This document shows, in pieces, positions 1 to 10,924 of a stretch of DNA of 64,000 bases (its first letter is position 1; the number at the start of each line of letters is the position of its first letter). The notes under the pieces are model-generated. The model was not told where the DNA came from. It was given only the letters and a program-made list of their open reading frames with translations, and did not search any database. A program made the translations under genes and the position numbers. Source of the DNA: Arenicola marina (Eukaryota; Annelida; Polychaeta; Arenicolidae); contig OZ025250.1 in assembly GCA_964019135.1 (NCBI GenBank), positions 51,335,357-51,399,356 of the forward strand, read 5' to 3'.

Positions 1-335
1 CAATAAAATCAACCAACTTATTTAATTTATTTATTTAATTAGTTGCGACCTTCGATGCTGGTGTAAGAAAGTGGTGGCGACGGTAAGGAATTATGTCCGT
101 CAATGGTTACGGTCGGCATTGCCTCCGTAGGCTCACCATACGGTCAGAAGAGTTGGACGCATTCATCGTTAATTGATTAAATTACTTCTGCTCGACACCC
201 TAGTCGAGCTTGATAGCCCCACATTTTATGCCGGGTGTTGACAAAACAGATGATTTAATAATCGGATTTTATATTATATATTATTTATTTCACAAAATAC
301 AAAAATAAAAACGTCGAAACGTCAAGTTTTCAGTT

Positions 336-370
<35 letters not shown>

Positions 371-429
371 ACCCAGCTACAACGTCATCATTGCGAGCGA
401 CTTCAACAGCAGGATAAAAATACACTCAC
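1..429. other. AT-rich flank with (TA)n
   Basis: No gene is visible. The stretch is AT-rich and holds a pure TA microsatellite at about 339-368. It lies downstream, in the minus-strand sense, of the Ig exon at 430-675, so it would be intron leading to a terminal exon outside the window. Confidence 0.5.
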
Positions 430-675
430 AGATATCTTTCGTTTGCGTGGTGATCAGACCCTGAACGTCGTTGCTGGCTTGACACTGCCCCACGTTTTCC
501 CCGACCATGTTTGGCATTATCAGAAGTTGTGGGCCGTCGTAGGGGGCGGGGCCTGGGGACATGATGGCTCGCCACTGATAGGTTGGGGCAAGGTTACCGC
601 TGGCCGCACAGTTGATGGATTCCCCGACGTAGTAGAAGCGTTTGAGCGGGGCCAAGGTTACATTCCGCACCGTGT
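430..675 (-). CDS. C2/I-type Ig domain exon (partial gene)
   Basis: This is one exon of 246 nt bounded by a CTAG acceptor and a GTGAGT donor, phase 1 at both ends, giving 81 full codons. The translation reads TVRNVTLAPLKRFYYVGESI then NCAASGN, a Trp after PTYQ, and CQASND. That is the Cys-Trp-Cys pattern of an Ig C2/I-set domain. It aligns along its whole length with exon 5 of gene A (YYVGE, NCTASGN, IMPNMVG, CQATN), at roughly half identical residues by eye. It is therefore an older paralogue than the nearly identical exons at 9.7-12.2 kb. The reading frame is intact. Upstream on the same strand the nearest family exons are 8 kb away, beyond a large tandem array. Whether it belongs to gene A' or to another, partly out-of-window gene cannot be told from sequence. 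Confidence 0.7.
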
Positions 676-703
676 CTAGGCATGAAACGAATGAAATGCT
701 TTG

Positions 704-835
704 GTGTAAGACGCCCTGTTTGAAGCGGTCTACTGGTCATATATACCGCATAACTTATAATAATTCACCCCTTCTTCAATTAGTGTCGTATGAATTGCTG
801 TATAAATAGGCCAACCTTTTCTTCCGTTTGTTGAT
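704..835 (+). repeat. Left inverted repeat flanking the tRNA-like array
   Basis: This segment is matched in inverted orientation at about 3945-4055. The core at 749-786 is a perfect 38-bp match to the reverse complement of 3978-4015, and similarity continues more loosely on both sides. Part of the core (CCCCTTCTTCAATTAGT) recurs at 62564-62580, so it is a dispersed sequence and not chance. Confidence 0.75.
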
Positions 836-878
836 TAAAATTCAAGGTATTATATGATGTGTTTATGTTTCTTTCGAC

Positions 879-1125
879 TTAACCTAATGGTTCTAGCCCA
901 CTTGGTGACGAATGATTTAGGCATGAGTGGATCAAGCATACCCCGGATGTAATACATCTAGGAATGTATTGACACATGAAGGATAAACTGGGCCAAAGAA
1001 CCTCGAGGATGGCGAAAGGATGAACCGCGCCCCAGATTAGGTGCCCGAGCCCGGATTCGAACCCAGGACCTCTTGATCTGCTGTCTAGAGTGCTAACCAC
1101 TACACCAGGGAGGCCTCGAGGACAT
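879..1125 (-). mobile_element. tRNA-derived SINE (complete head plus body)
   Basis: On the minus strand the head contains a pol III A box (TGGTGTAGTGGTTAGCAC), then GGTCCTGGG and a B box (GGTTCGAATCC) followed by an acceptor-stem-like arm. About 160 nt of non-tRNA body follows. This is the only unit at this locus that keeps the B box. All array units upstream of it (higher coordinates) lack it. A tRNA-derived SINE is the simplest reading. The exact family is unknown to me. Confidence 0.6.
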
Positions 1126-3872
1126 TTTGGTCTGCGGTCTCGTACGCTAACCAGTACACCAGGGAGGCCCCCAGGACCTATTGTTCTGCGGTCTAGTGTG
1201 CTAACCACTACACCAGGGAGGCCCCAAGGACCTATTGATCTGCGGTCTAGTGCACTAACCACTACACCAGGGAGGCCCCGAGGACATATTGGTCTGCGGT
1301 CTAGTGCGCTAACCACTACACCAGGCAGGCCCCCAGGACCTATTGGTCTGCGGTCTAGTGTGCCAACCACTACACCAGGGAGGCCCCCAGGACCTATTCG
1401 TCTGCAGTCTAGTGCGCTAACTACTGCACCAGGGGGGCCCCGAGGACCTATTGATCTGTGGTCTAGTGTGCCAACCACTACACCAGGGAGGCCCCCAGGA
1501 CCTATTGGTCTGCAGTCTAGTGCGCTAACTACTGCACCAGGGAGGCCCCGAGGACATATTGGTCTGCGGTCTAGTGCGCTAACCACTACACCAGGCAGGC
1601 CCCGAGGACATATTGGTTTGCGGTCTAGTGCGCTAACCACTACACCAGGGAGGCCCCCAGGACCTATTGGTCTGCAGTCTAGTGCGCTAACTACTGCACC
1701 AGGCAGGCCCCGAGGACATATTGGTCTGCGGTCTAGTGTGCCAACCACTACACCAGGGAGGCCCTCAGGACCTATTGATCTGTGGTCTAGTACGCTAACC
1801 ACTACACCAGGGAGGCCCCGAGGACATATTGGTCTGCGGTCTAGTGCGCTAACCACTACACCAGGGAGGCCCCCAGGACCTATTGGTCTGCAGTCTAGTG
1901 CGCTAACTACTGCACCAGGCAGGCCCCGAGGACATATTGGTCTGCGGTCTAGTGCGCCAACCACTACACCAGGGGGGCCCCGAGGACATATTGGTCTGCG
2001 GTCTAGTGCGCCAACCACTACACCAGGGGGGCCCCGAGGACATATTGGTCTGCGGTTTAGTGTGCCAACCACTACACCAGGGAGGCCCCCAGGACATATT
2101 GGTCTGCGGTCTAGTGCGCTAACCACTACACCAGGCAGGCCCCCAGGACCTATTAGTCTGCAGTCTAGTGTGCCAACCACTACACCAGGGGGGCCCCGAG
2201 GACATATTGGTCTGCGGTCTAGTGCGCCAACCACTACACCAGGGGGGCCCCGAGGACATATTGGTCTGCGGTCTAGTGCGCCAACCACTACACCAGGGGG
2301 GCCCCGAGGACATATTGGTCTGCGGTCTAGTGCGCCAACCACTACACCAGGGGGGCCCCGAGGACATATTTGTCTGCGGTCTAGTGCGCCAACCACTACA
2401 CCAGGGGGGCCCCGAGGACCTATTGGTCTGCGGTCTAGTGCGCTAACCACTACACCAGGGGGGCCCCGAGGACATATTGGTCTGCGGTCTAGTGCGCCAA
2501 CCACTACACCAGGGAGGCCCTGAGGACCTATTGGTCTGCGGTCTAGTGTGCCAACCACTAGACCAGGGGGGCCCCGAGGACCTATTGGTCTGCGGTCTAG
2601 TGCGCTAACCACTACACCAGGGGGGCCCCGAGGACATATTGGTCTGCGGTCTAGTGCGCCAACCACTACACCAGGGAGGCCCTGAGGACATATTGGTCTG
2701 CGGTCTAGTGCGCCAACCACTACACCAGGGGGGCCCCGAGGACCTATTGGTCTGCGGTCTAGTGCGCTAACCACTACACCAGGGGGGCCCCGAGGACATA
2801 TTGGTCTGCGGTCTAGTGCGCTAACCACTACACCAGGGGGGCCCCGAGGACATATTGGTCTGCGGTCTAGTGCGCCAACCACTACACCAGGGAGGCCCTG
2901 AGGACCTATTGGTCTGCGGTCTAGTGTGCCAACCACTACACCAGGGGGGCCCCGAGGACCTATTGGTCTGCGGTCTAGTGCGCTAACCACTACACCAGGG
3001 GGGCCCCGAGGACATATTGGTCTGCGGTCTAGTGTGCTAACCACTACACCAGGGGGGCCCCGAGGACCTATTGGTCTGCGGTCTAGTGCGCTAACCACTA
3101 CACCAGGGAGGCCCCCAGGACCTATTGGTCTGCGGTCTAGTGTGCCAACCACTACACCAGGGAGGCCCCCAGGACCTGTTGGTCTGCGGTCTAGTGTGCT
3201 AACCACTACACCAGGGAGGCCCCGAGGACATATTGGTCTGCGGTCTAGTGTGCTAACTACTACACCAGGGGGGCCCCCAGGACATATTGGTCTGCGGTCT
3301 AGTGTGCTAACCACTACACCATGGAGGCCCCGAGGACCTATTGATCTGCGGTCTAGTGCGCTAATCACTACACCAGGGGGCCCCAGGACCTATTGATCTG
3401 CGGTCTAGTGCGCTAATCACTACACCAGGGGGCCCCCAGGACCTATTGATCTGTGGTCTAGTGCGCTAACCACTACACCAGGGAGGCCCTCAGGACCTAT
3501 TGATCTGCGGTCTAGTGCGCTAATCACTACACCAGGGAGGCCCCCATGACCTATTGATCTGTGGTCTAGTGCGCTAACCACTACACCAGGGGGCCCCCAG
3601 GACCTATTGATCTGGGGTCTAGTGCGCTAACCACTACACCAGGGAGGCCCCCAGGACCTATTGATCTGTGGTCTAGTGCGCTAACCACTACACCAGGGAG
3701 GCCCCCAGGACCTATTGATCTGCGGTCTAGTGTGACAACCACTACACCAGGGAGGCCCCCAGGACCTATTGATCTGCGGTCTAGTGCGCTAACCACTACA
3801 GCAGGGAGGGTCTCAGGTCCTATTGATCTGTGGTCTAGTGCGCTAACCACTACACCAGGGAGGCCCCCAGGA
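1090..3872 (-). repeat. 54-bp tandem array of tRNA-like A-box halves (about 51 copies)
   Basis: The period is 54 bp with few substitutions. Each unit in minus-strand sense starts GGCCTCCCTGGTGTAGTGG, contains the A box, and ends at GGTCCTGGG, just before where the B box would begin. Two variants alternate irregularly (AGGACATATT against AGGACCTATT, CCCC against CCCCCC), which suggests local duplication of blocks. Because 54 is a multiple of three and units lack stops in several frames, long false reading frames appear on both strands, the longest 829 codons. They are products of the repeat and are not annotated as genes. Confidence 0.9.
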
Positions 3873-3944
3873 TATATATATACATCAGGGAGGCAGGCCG
3901 ACCGGCAATGAGCCAGATTAAAATTAACACATATAACACATTTC

Positions 3945-4055
3945 AATAAACGACATAAAAACAGGTTGACCTATTTTACACTAATTGAAGAAGGGGTGAA
4001 TTATTATAAGTTATGTGGTAATGACCGTTTCAAGCAAGGCGTCTTATACGGAAAA
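3945..4055 (-). repeat. Right inverted repeat flanking the array
   Basis: Inverted partner of 704-835. The perfect core is 3978-4015. Both copies point inward towards the tandem array, as terminal or subterminal repeats of a foldback or MITE-like element would. Confidence 0.7.
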
Positions 4056-5960
4056 TAAATAGGCGAATAACGCGTGAATGACAATATTATATGACAATAA
4101 TTGATTCAATAAAAGGTCAATAATAATATTATATAACAACAAATGGGTAAAATTTACTTCTTGACTAGCTTAAGCCACGATAATCAATCAATATTAATGA
4201 CTAAAACTCATCGTCTGCTTGATACCCAATAATTCACAGTTACTAAATACATCTTTGGCAATTGTTTTATATATTGGACAAGTACCTGCTAAATACATAC
4301 AAACATCAAGTTACTATGGCAACATATTGGGTTGGGGAGGGTTCCGTCAGATAGCAGGGAGTGGCCTTTGCTGTTGGAACATCCGTAAACATTATATATA
4401 TATATATATAACTCTTTATGTAACTTTTAGCAGACATGTACTTTTAGTGGACATATACAAAAGGCGATTTAAAAAAAAATTGCCAGTGATATTAAATTCA
4501 GTTTGTCATTATTAATTGATTAATAAGAAAAAAAAATTATTTCAGGTATTTATAGACTTGTTTTCACAATGTTATATATTTTCATGTCCACTAATAGTAA
4601 AAGCCCAAATTGTATGCAAAAAGCATACTTTTCGCATACATTCACCATGTCCACTAAAAGTATGATATTTATATACATAATGTTCGTCTGGCCATTTACA
4701 CTCCTGCAAATATATATTACGTCCGAAATATCTACTGGTACTCAAATTAAGACTTCCATGCGATGAGTACAATATATATGTGAAGAGGTATAGTAAAAGT
4801 ATGATATATAGGGAAATGTCCCCTAAAAGTACAATATATATATATAATGTACTTTTAGGGGTCATTTCGACATACATATATTACTTATAAATTAAGACTG
4901 ATATGCGTCGAGTACAATATATATGTGAAGAGGCATCATACACGTATGACATATATGTCAAGATGACCCCTAAAAGAACAATATATATATATTGTACTGT
5001 TAGGGGACATTTCGACATACATATATTACATTTGGAAACCCATCCACGCATATATCTCTTTGAGACCTCAAAACATATACCACTTCTGCATAAGTAATAT
5101 AGGAGGTGTGGTCTCCAAAGAGTAAGATATAACCGTTCGGAGGTATCCACAAATATTATATATATAACGATGTCGCCTAAAAGTGCAATATATATATAGT
5201 GAGGTCTCCTAAAAGTATGATATATATGCGCAGATGTCCCCTAAAAGTACAATATATATATTTTTTGAGGTCTCCCTAAAGTACGTAGGATGTGGTCCCG
5301 AAGTAGAATTTATGTGTGGCGAGTTATCCCCAAAGTAGATACATGGGCATAAGAGGCATATATAAACTTACGTAGGTTATATAGGCGGTGAGGTCTACTT
5401 AAATTTATATAAGTGATGATGAAGTTTGCTAGTAGTAAGTTATTTAAAGTTACTATTTCAACAAATTTTGCGGCGGGGGTGTTCCGTCAGATCACGTGAG
5501 GCGCCGCGGCTGTTGGAACAGCTGTAAACACTGTATAACACTCTGCCTCAAGGAGGCGTTGCCAGTCGCGAATCCTGGCCAATAACGTCTAGTATATATA
5601 TGGTTGGTACCAGTGACTTCCGGAAAGTTAGTCGTTGGCGCTCGCCCTGGCGGAGATTACTTCATGCGTGTTACGTCACCAGCACATCAACGTCACTGTA
5701 CACACGTTTTTTCTCCGCCAGATTTGGATCACAATGAATGTTTACTTTTTGTTGTAATAGTAACTTTAAGTGTGACATCTACTAAATGTATGATGTACAT
5801 GGGGAGAGATATGATATATATATATGCGGACAGGTCTCCAGAAGGGATATATGTGATCAAGTCTTAAAAGAGTAGGATATAAATGTAGGGAGGTTTGCAC
5901 AAATATGATATAGATAGCGAGGTCGTCTTAAGTACAATATAAAAATGGTGATGTTTCCTA
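4056..5960. repeat. AT-rich block with repeated CCTAAAAGTACAATATAT hairpins
   Basis: The motif CCCTAAAAGTACAATATAT recurs many times, in both orientations, spaced by TA runs. Paired inverted copies make long hairpins, for example at about 4817-4866 and 4963-5015, where CCCTAAAAGTAC is followed by its reverse complement after a TA loop. No coding exon is visible. Short open frames here come from the TA runs. Confidence 0.65.
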
Positions 5961-8365
5961 AAAGTACAATATATGAAAATATGAGTCTGCGCAAGCAAGA
6001 AATCACATCTCCTATAAAGCAAGCAAGCAGCTATCGATGGTTGTTAGGTCTGCCTTTAGACCTACATTCCAATCTCAGCTTTAATAGCTTTAATAAGTGC
6101 GATATCGATGGTAAAGGAATTGCACGAGGTACAGACACAGAAAGACCTGTCAATATCGAACGACGGTTTATTGCCTAATTACGCGCGGACACAAAAGAAC
6201 CATACTACATACACACAGAGATTATCAGTTGAACTAATCAAACTGATACTTTCCATCGAAAACTGCCAAACCAGAATAAAAGCACTGCATACAGGTCTGT
6301 CGGTTTATGCCGCATTCTAACCTAAGACCTGAGCAGATAGCTGCCGAACCGTGCAACATGGAACTTAATTTAATTTAATTTAATCTAATTCAAGCCCCCA
6401 CGGTGACTCAAAAGTGTCGCGTTTGTCGCGCGGCAAATGTTACACAGGAGATATCAAATGTGGGAGATTGGCTACCCTTTGTAGCAACATTAGCTCGTAA
6501 AGTTTTCCGGGACAACAGTTTTGAGTGAATAATTTTACATTTATTTTAATATAAATGGGAATTATAAAACAATGCGTCCAAGGCTTACAATTAATAACCG
6601 ATGGCCGATTGGTTACAGTCCTTGTCTAGATTAGATATGAAAATTGCGATATCAGCAATGAGCGTGTGTTAGTTAACCGGGGAGTGTATTTTAATTCAAC
6701 ATCAACTTTTTAGATGGACAGGAAACCCATCGTTTCAACGCGAATGGCCAATTATAACTTTTTAACCGTCATTATTATTTGTTTTCACATGAACTTTACA
6801 GATTCCTTTGTTTTTCTTTTCATTTCTTCTGTTCATTGAAGATTTTAGTCCGTACTTTCAGGTACGGCATGCGAAGGTCCTCCGCTTTATGAAGTCTTCC
6901 ACTTCTGATTAACCTGAAACGACATCAAAGTTAGCAACTAAATTTCAACCAGATTGCCCACTATGAAACATCTTCATAATATTTTCCCTCTCACACACCA
7001 CACAAAAAGGGGGTAAATTCAACGCCATCTTCGTGGTGCAAGTCCTGGACTGGGATGACCTGCCACGATACACATGTCACACAAACGCTTGAGAAAAGAA
7101 TCAATCGGACTCGTCTGTCCATAAACCTGTTAATTAAGGGCTAACTTTGCTCATTTTGTCGTGGGCTCGGCAACTGAATCCAGTTTTTGAATCATTGACT
7201 CAAACAAAACAGAGAAAATATCCGGTAGGGCTTGGCGTAGTTCAAGAGTTACATAATTGTAATTGTATACTGCGTACGTCTTAACAATGACGTCCTTGGC
7301 AAACAGTGTTAGGTCTCTCTGTCTCCACACATTAAGGAGCCCAGTAAAACAACGATTTTCTTACTAAGACGAATTACTTTTTGAAACTTATATCAGCTTT
7401 ATATAAATCTACATTAACTATTAATCAATCAATAATATTCACAACTATATGATTCGTAGCACTACCGGCAATTATTATTTTTACATCTTAACTATACAGA
7501 CATATTAATAAGATTTGGATTTTAAATACCCAGATCGAGTTGCTACGCAGAGCAACAAGCCGCCAGCGAAGTGCACATTACGTACTACACATATCTATAT
7601 TGCAACAAAAAATGACGCACCTGGCGCTGTGGTCCCACCTTTTAGCACCGGGGATGTTGCAAAAGGGACAGCAGGAGCAGCGTCGTTACACCCAGTGAAT
7701 CATTTGCTCCAGGACTCTGTGATTCTGGAAACTATAACCACAATACATATGTATATGACTTATGGTAGTATAACAAGTATTACTGAAGAGCAGGGCAGTT
7801 CAGTGCTCCTATAAATTTATGGCGATATACCGATCTATATAGACTACCAGCACTAACGGTGCTCGGTGCAAGAACCACAAGAAATATAGGCAAAAATAGA
7901 TCACATCACAACATTACAGGTACAAACCCAAGATTCAACCTTTCTATTCTACGGACTATTTGGCCTATTTAAGAAAAACATTAACTCCACTCTTCCCTTA
8001 GCCTGTTGTGTATTATCCATCACAGTTTACATCCCCTATTCATCGTGTATACTATACGTTATATTATCTGGTGATATATTAGTGTTTTTGTAAATCTTGT
8101 ATGTATATAGCTATCTTTATTGTCTCAACACTCCATACTAGCGTTCTTCTCTTTCAACGCAGTGTTTTTTGTGTACCGACGGTGCGACTATACATACCAG
8201 AAGAAGAGCTTAGCTGGGTAATTTTTCCTACACTTGTTTTAGGCATATTATGTCCAGCACTGTCAGATTAAAGGCAAGAAATGTTCAAACACTGGTTGAA
8301 CTTAGTAGAAAATAAAGCAACATCTAGCTCATTATTAGATCAGTTTACTTTTGTGGCAGGTTTAC
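5961..8365. other. No recognisable gene
   Basis: No family exon, tRNA or repeat with clear structure was found. A 99-codon plus-strand frame at 7515-7814 (ending EEQGSSVLL) has a mixed, protein-like composition but no motif I recognise and no supporting splice context. I treat it as unproven. Confidence 0.4.
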
Positions 8366-8495
8366 CTATTTCATCATTGAAATACTCTTTGGTGAATCCA
8401 CGTTGATCTGAGCCATACTGTATGCACAAAGTCGCATTTTGCGTTGCAGAGTCCTTTGTAGTTGTCAACATCTGGCTGGGCAGACTTGAGTGAAG
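8366..8495 (-). CDS. Candidate Ig half-domain exon (missing exon 4 of gene A'?)
   Basis: An ATTGCAG acceptor and a GTAAAC donor bound 130 nt that is open from phase 0 to phase 1. That is exactly the phase pattern of exon 4 of gene A and exon 4 of gene B (each 112 nt), which carries the second Cys-containing half of the middle Ig domain. The translation includes QNATLCIQYGSD, loosely comparable with LNVTCELYTNS in gene A. Similarity is weak, the donor is not strong, and a stop-containing tail exon lies between it and exon 3 of A', so this is tentative. Confidence 0.2.
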
Positions 8496-8962
8496 CTGCA
8501 ATATTTACATGAAAGCATGAGCCTGGATTTCAGAAACAACACATTCATATGTTAAACAAATAGAAAGAACATGAAAATAATCAGTCTTCTATGCCATGCA
8601 CACCCTTCTTGTATGTCATCCCTTTCCACTCACATGATCAGCGCATAAAGCTTAAACAAGCTGCCCTGTCATGTGACGCACTTGCTTTTGACAGTAATAA
8701 TATGCCTAGTAACCCTGGGATATCTTTGAACTACTGATTGTGTATGTCTCCTTCAATATAAAGGCTAATCTACCATTTATATGGCATGCTCAACTGCCTT
8801 GCAATAACGGTACAATGTCTAAAATTAAATGAAATGTTGGTATGTGAGGATAATTTTGTGCACACAAGGGCTAAACTGGACCCACTGTTTAAGTAGCTGC
8901 CAAACATACACACCTTAATCTACTGAAAGACTTAGATTTAGAAGACTTATTGTCAGCAGCTG

Positions 8963-9060
8963 TCAGTCATAGATTTGTTCTTCATTTGTGAGTTCATTAC
9001 CATATTCTTCATTTTTGAGTTCATTACCATATTCTTCCCTTGGGTAGACATATCCAAGAT
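8963..9060 (-). CDS. Orphan cytoplasmic-tail exon with repeated Tyr motifs
   Basis: A strong acceptor (TTGTTTTTTCACAG) opens 98 nt: two bases completing a phase-1 codon, then 31 codons and TGA. The translation contains LGYVYPREEYGNELKNEE, followed by a second EEYGNEL and ending EEQIYD. It is highly acidic and has five tyrosines. A 27-bp direct duplication gives the two EEYGNEL copies. YGN fits the pYxN consensus bound by Grb2-type SH2 domains (established knowledge). The spacing is not a classic ITAM. The other two frames are open but compositionally poor. No transmembrane exon lies between it and the upstream Ig exons at 9.7 kb, so it may be a remnant of another paralogue. Function as a signalling tail is inferred. 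Confidence 0.45.
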
Positions 9061-9227
9061 CTGTGAAAAAACAATGACAGGTGAAAAATTATAAATTATA
9101 CGGGTAAGCACTGCATTTTTATTCTGTAAGGATCTGCAACTTGAGTCAGCGGTCCGCGATTTCAGGTTTGCCAGATCTGGCCTATATTATCGCCCGCTTT
9201 ATTTACTTGAAGTGAAGTTCTGTGCAC

Positions 9228-9370
9228 TGGCGCCTGAAGCTGAGGCCCGGCGAGGCGGGGCGGGGTGGGGGGGGGCGGGGTAATGTTAGCTTGTATGTAT
9301 CCTTATATAAAATAGGGATTAGGTACAAGCTAAGACTACCGTCTCACCGGCCTCGGCTTCAGGTGCCTGT
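9228..9370 (-). pseudogene. Relic Ig V-exon start, present as a small inverted duplicate
   Basis: After GACCACAG on the minus strand the frame reads AQAPEAEAGETVVLACT and then stops. This matches the start of the gene A V exon (APEITALLGETVVLSC). The same APEAEA-coding segment appears again on the plus strand at about 9230-9250, so the two form inverted arms of roughly 30 bp around a G-rich loop. It looks like a truncated, folded-back fragment of a V exon. Confidence 0.4.
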
Positions 9371-9927
9371 GCCTGTGGTCAGTGACAGTTACACTGAACT
9401 TAAGAAGGAGACACGTTTTCACAGACACAGTAAATCAGTGGATGGGGCAGGACGACAGGGGGTGGGGGCATAATGTGTATGTAATTTGTACATTCATAAA
9501 GCATAAGTTGTACAAACCCAGAGACTGAATTTGAACTTATTTAGGCGACAGCTTAAAAATCGCAGTACAAGCGGAATATCACATTGTTCTCGCGAAACTA
9601 TCAAATGGTAATAAACATAGACTGCATAAGGTATGCAAATTTCAGTGAATATAACCGCTTGACTATTAATTCGATGTATGTCCAAATAAATTTTCGTTCG
9701 CTCACGTATTTGAGTTCACTGGGGATGTATTCGCTGCCGGGGCCGGGGTTGCCTGGGGTGAGGACAGGAGTGCCGGAGTGCACCTCAGACCCGATCATCA
9801 TCCGCAGGTTAGGCGTGTTGCTCGCGGCGATGTCGTCCGGGGGCGGACCCCCGTAACGGCCGGAGCACGACACCGGCACCTGCTGCTCCTCTAGCAGGTC
9901 AGGCAGCAGGATGGCGGGCTCGTCTGT

Positions 9928-10290
9928 AACAACCGACACAGGTCAGAGACTGAATACATTAAACAGCAGTGCAACAACCGCCACAGGTCAGAGACTGAAT
10001 ACATTAAACAGCAGTGCAACAACCACCACAGGTCAGAGACTGAATACATTAAACAGCAGTGCAACAACCGTTGCAGGTGAGAAACTGAACATATTCACTT
10101 CACTGCAACAACCATCACAGGTCATAGACTGATCATATTAGCATCATTGCAACAACCACTAGAGGTCACATATTGAACATATTAGCCCCGCTGAAATCAT
10201 CACCACATTTCAAAGACTGAACATATTAACCCTTTTGCAACAACCACCACAGATCAGATACTTAACACATTAACCCTAACGAAGCAAATA
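9928..10290 (-). repeat. 45-bp minisatellite carrying repeated splice-acceptor sequence (A' intron 2)
   Basis: The period is 45 bp at 9941, 9986 and 10031, with more degenerate units up to about 10290. In minus-strand sense each unit reads CTGACCTGTGGCGGTTGTTGCAG or close to it, so every unit is a copy of the polypyrimidine tract and AG of the acceptor used for exon 3 at 9923. Confidence 0.7.
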
Positions 10291-10750
10291 TCTGAGTTTT
10301 CGAATAAAATATGTCGGTGAAAGATTCCCATGGTACTTACCCTAGACCACGACGTTCGACTTGTAAATTTTTGACTCCGCCAACGTTTGACAGCTGTACA
10401 GACCACCGTCCGCTATCTGCACGTCCTTGATGTGAAGGTCATAGGTCCCCTGGATTTCGTACTTGGTCTCGTCTGATATGCCCGGCCCTGGTGGAGTGCT
10501 GTATATGACGTTACCGGCCGGGGATGTAATGTACTCCTCGAAGCTGAAAGCATCTTGGACGACAGATGGTGTGTAGCAGGAGAGCACAACAGTTTCTCCT
10601 AAGAGCGCGGTATTTTCCGGGGCAGGAGGGGTGACAACTTGTCCCAGGGAAGCATTGAGACCTGCCAAGAGAGTTGAGAAATAGTTGTGACATATTATCA
10701 CAGTCAGATCAGAGTTAGTAGTAAGAATAAAAGTGAATAAATACACGGCA

Positions 10751-10751
<1 letters not shown>

Positions 10752-10841
<90 letters not shown>
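10752..10841. repeat. (TAA)n microsatellite
   Basis: About 90 bp of TAA repeat with one short interruption, inside intron 1 of A' just upstream of the V exon. Poly-Ile and poly-Leu frames here are repeat products. Confidence 0.9.
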
Positions 10842-10924
10842 GGGAAACCTTGACACCTGCGAAGACAGTTGAGAAAAATGTGTCATATCATCACAATCAG
10901 AGTTCGTTTATTTGACCACAGGCA

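Noticed and set aside
879-3368. An 829-codon minus-strand frame resembling a collagen-like 18-residue repeat protein
   Set aside because: It is generated by the 54-bp tRNA-like array. The plus strand has equally long frames, and its end runs through a tRNA B box and SINE body.
1090-3872. CRISPR-like array
   Set aside because: Units abut directly, with no unique spacers, and the context is a eukaryotic tRNA-derived SINE.
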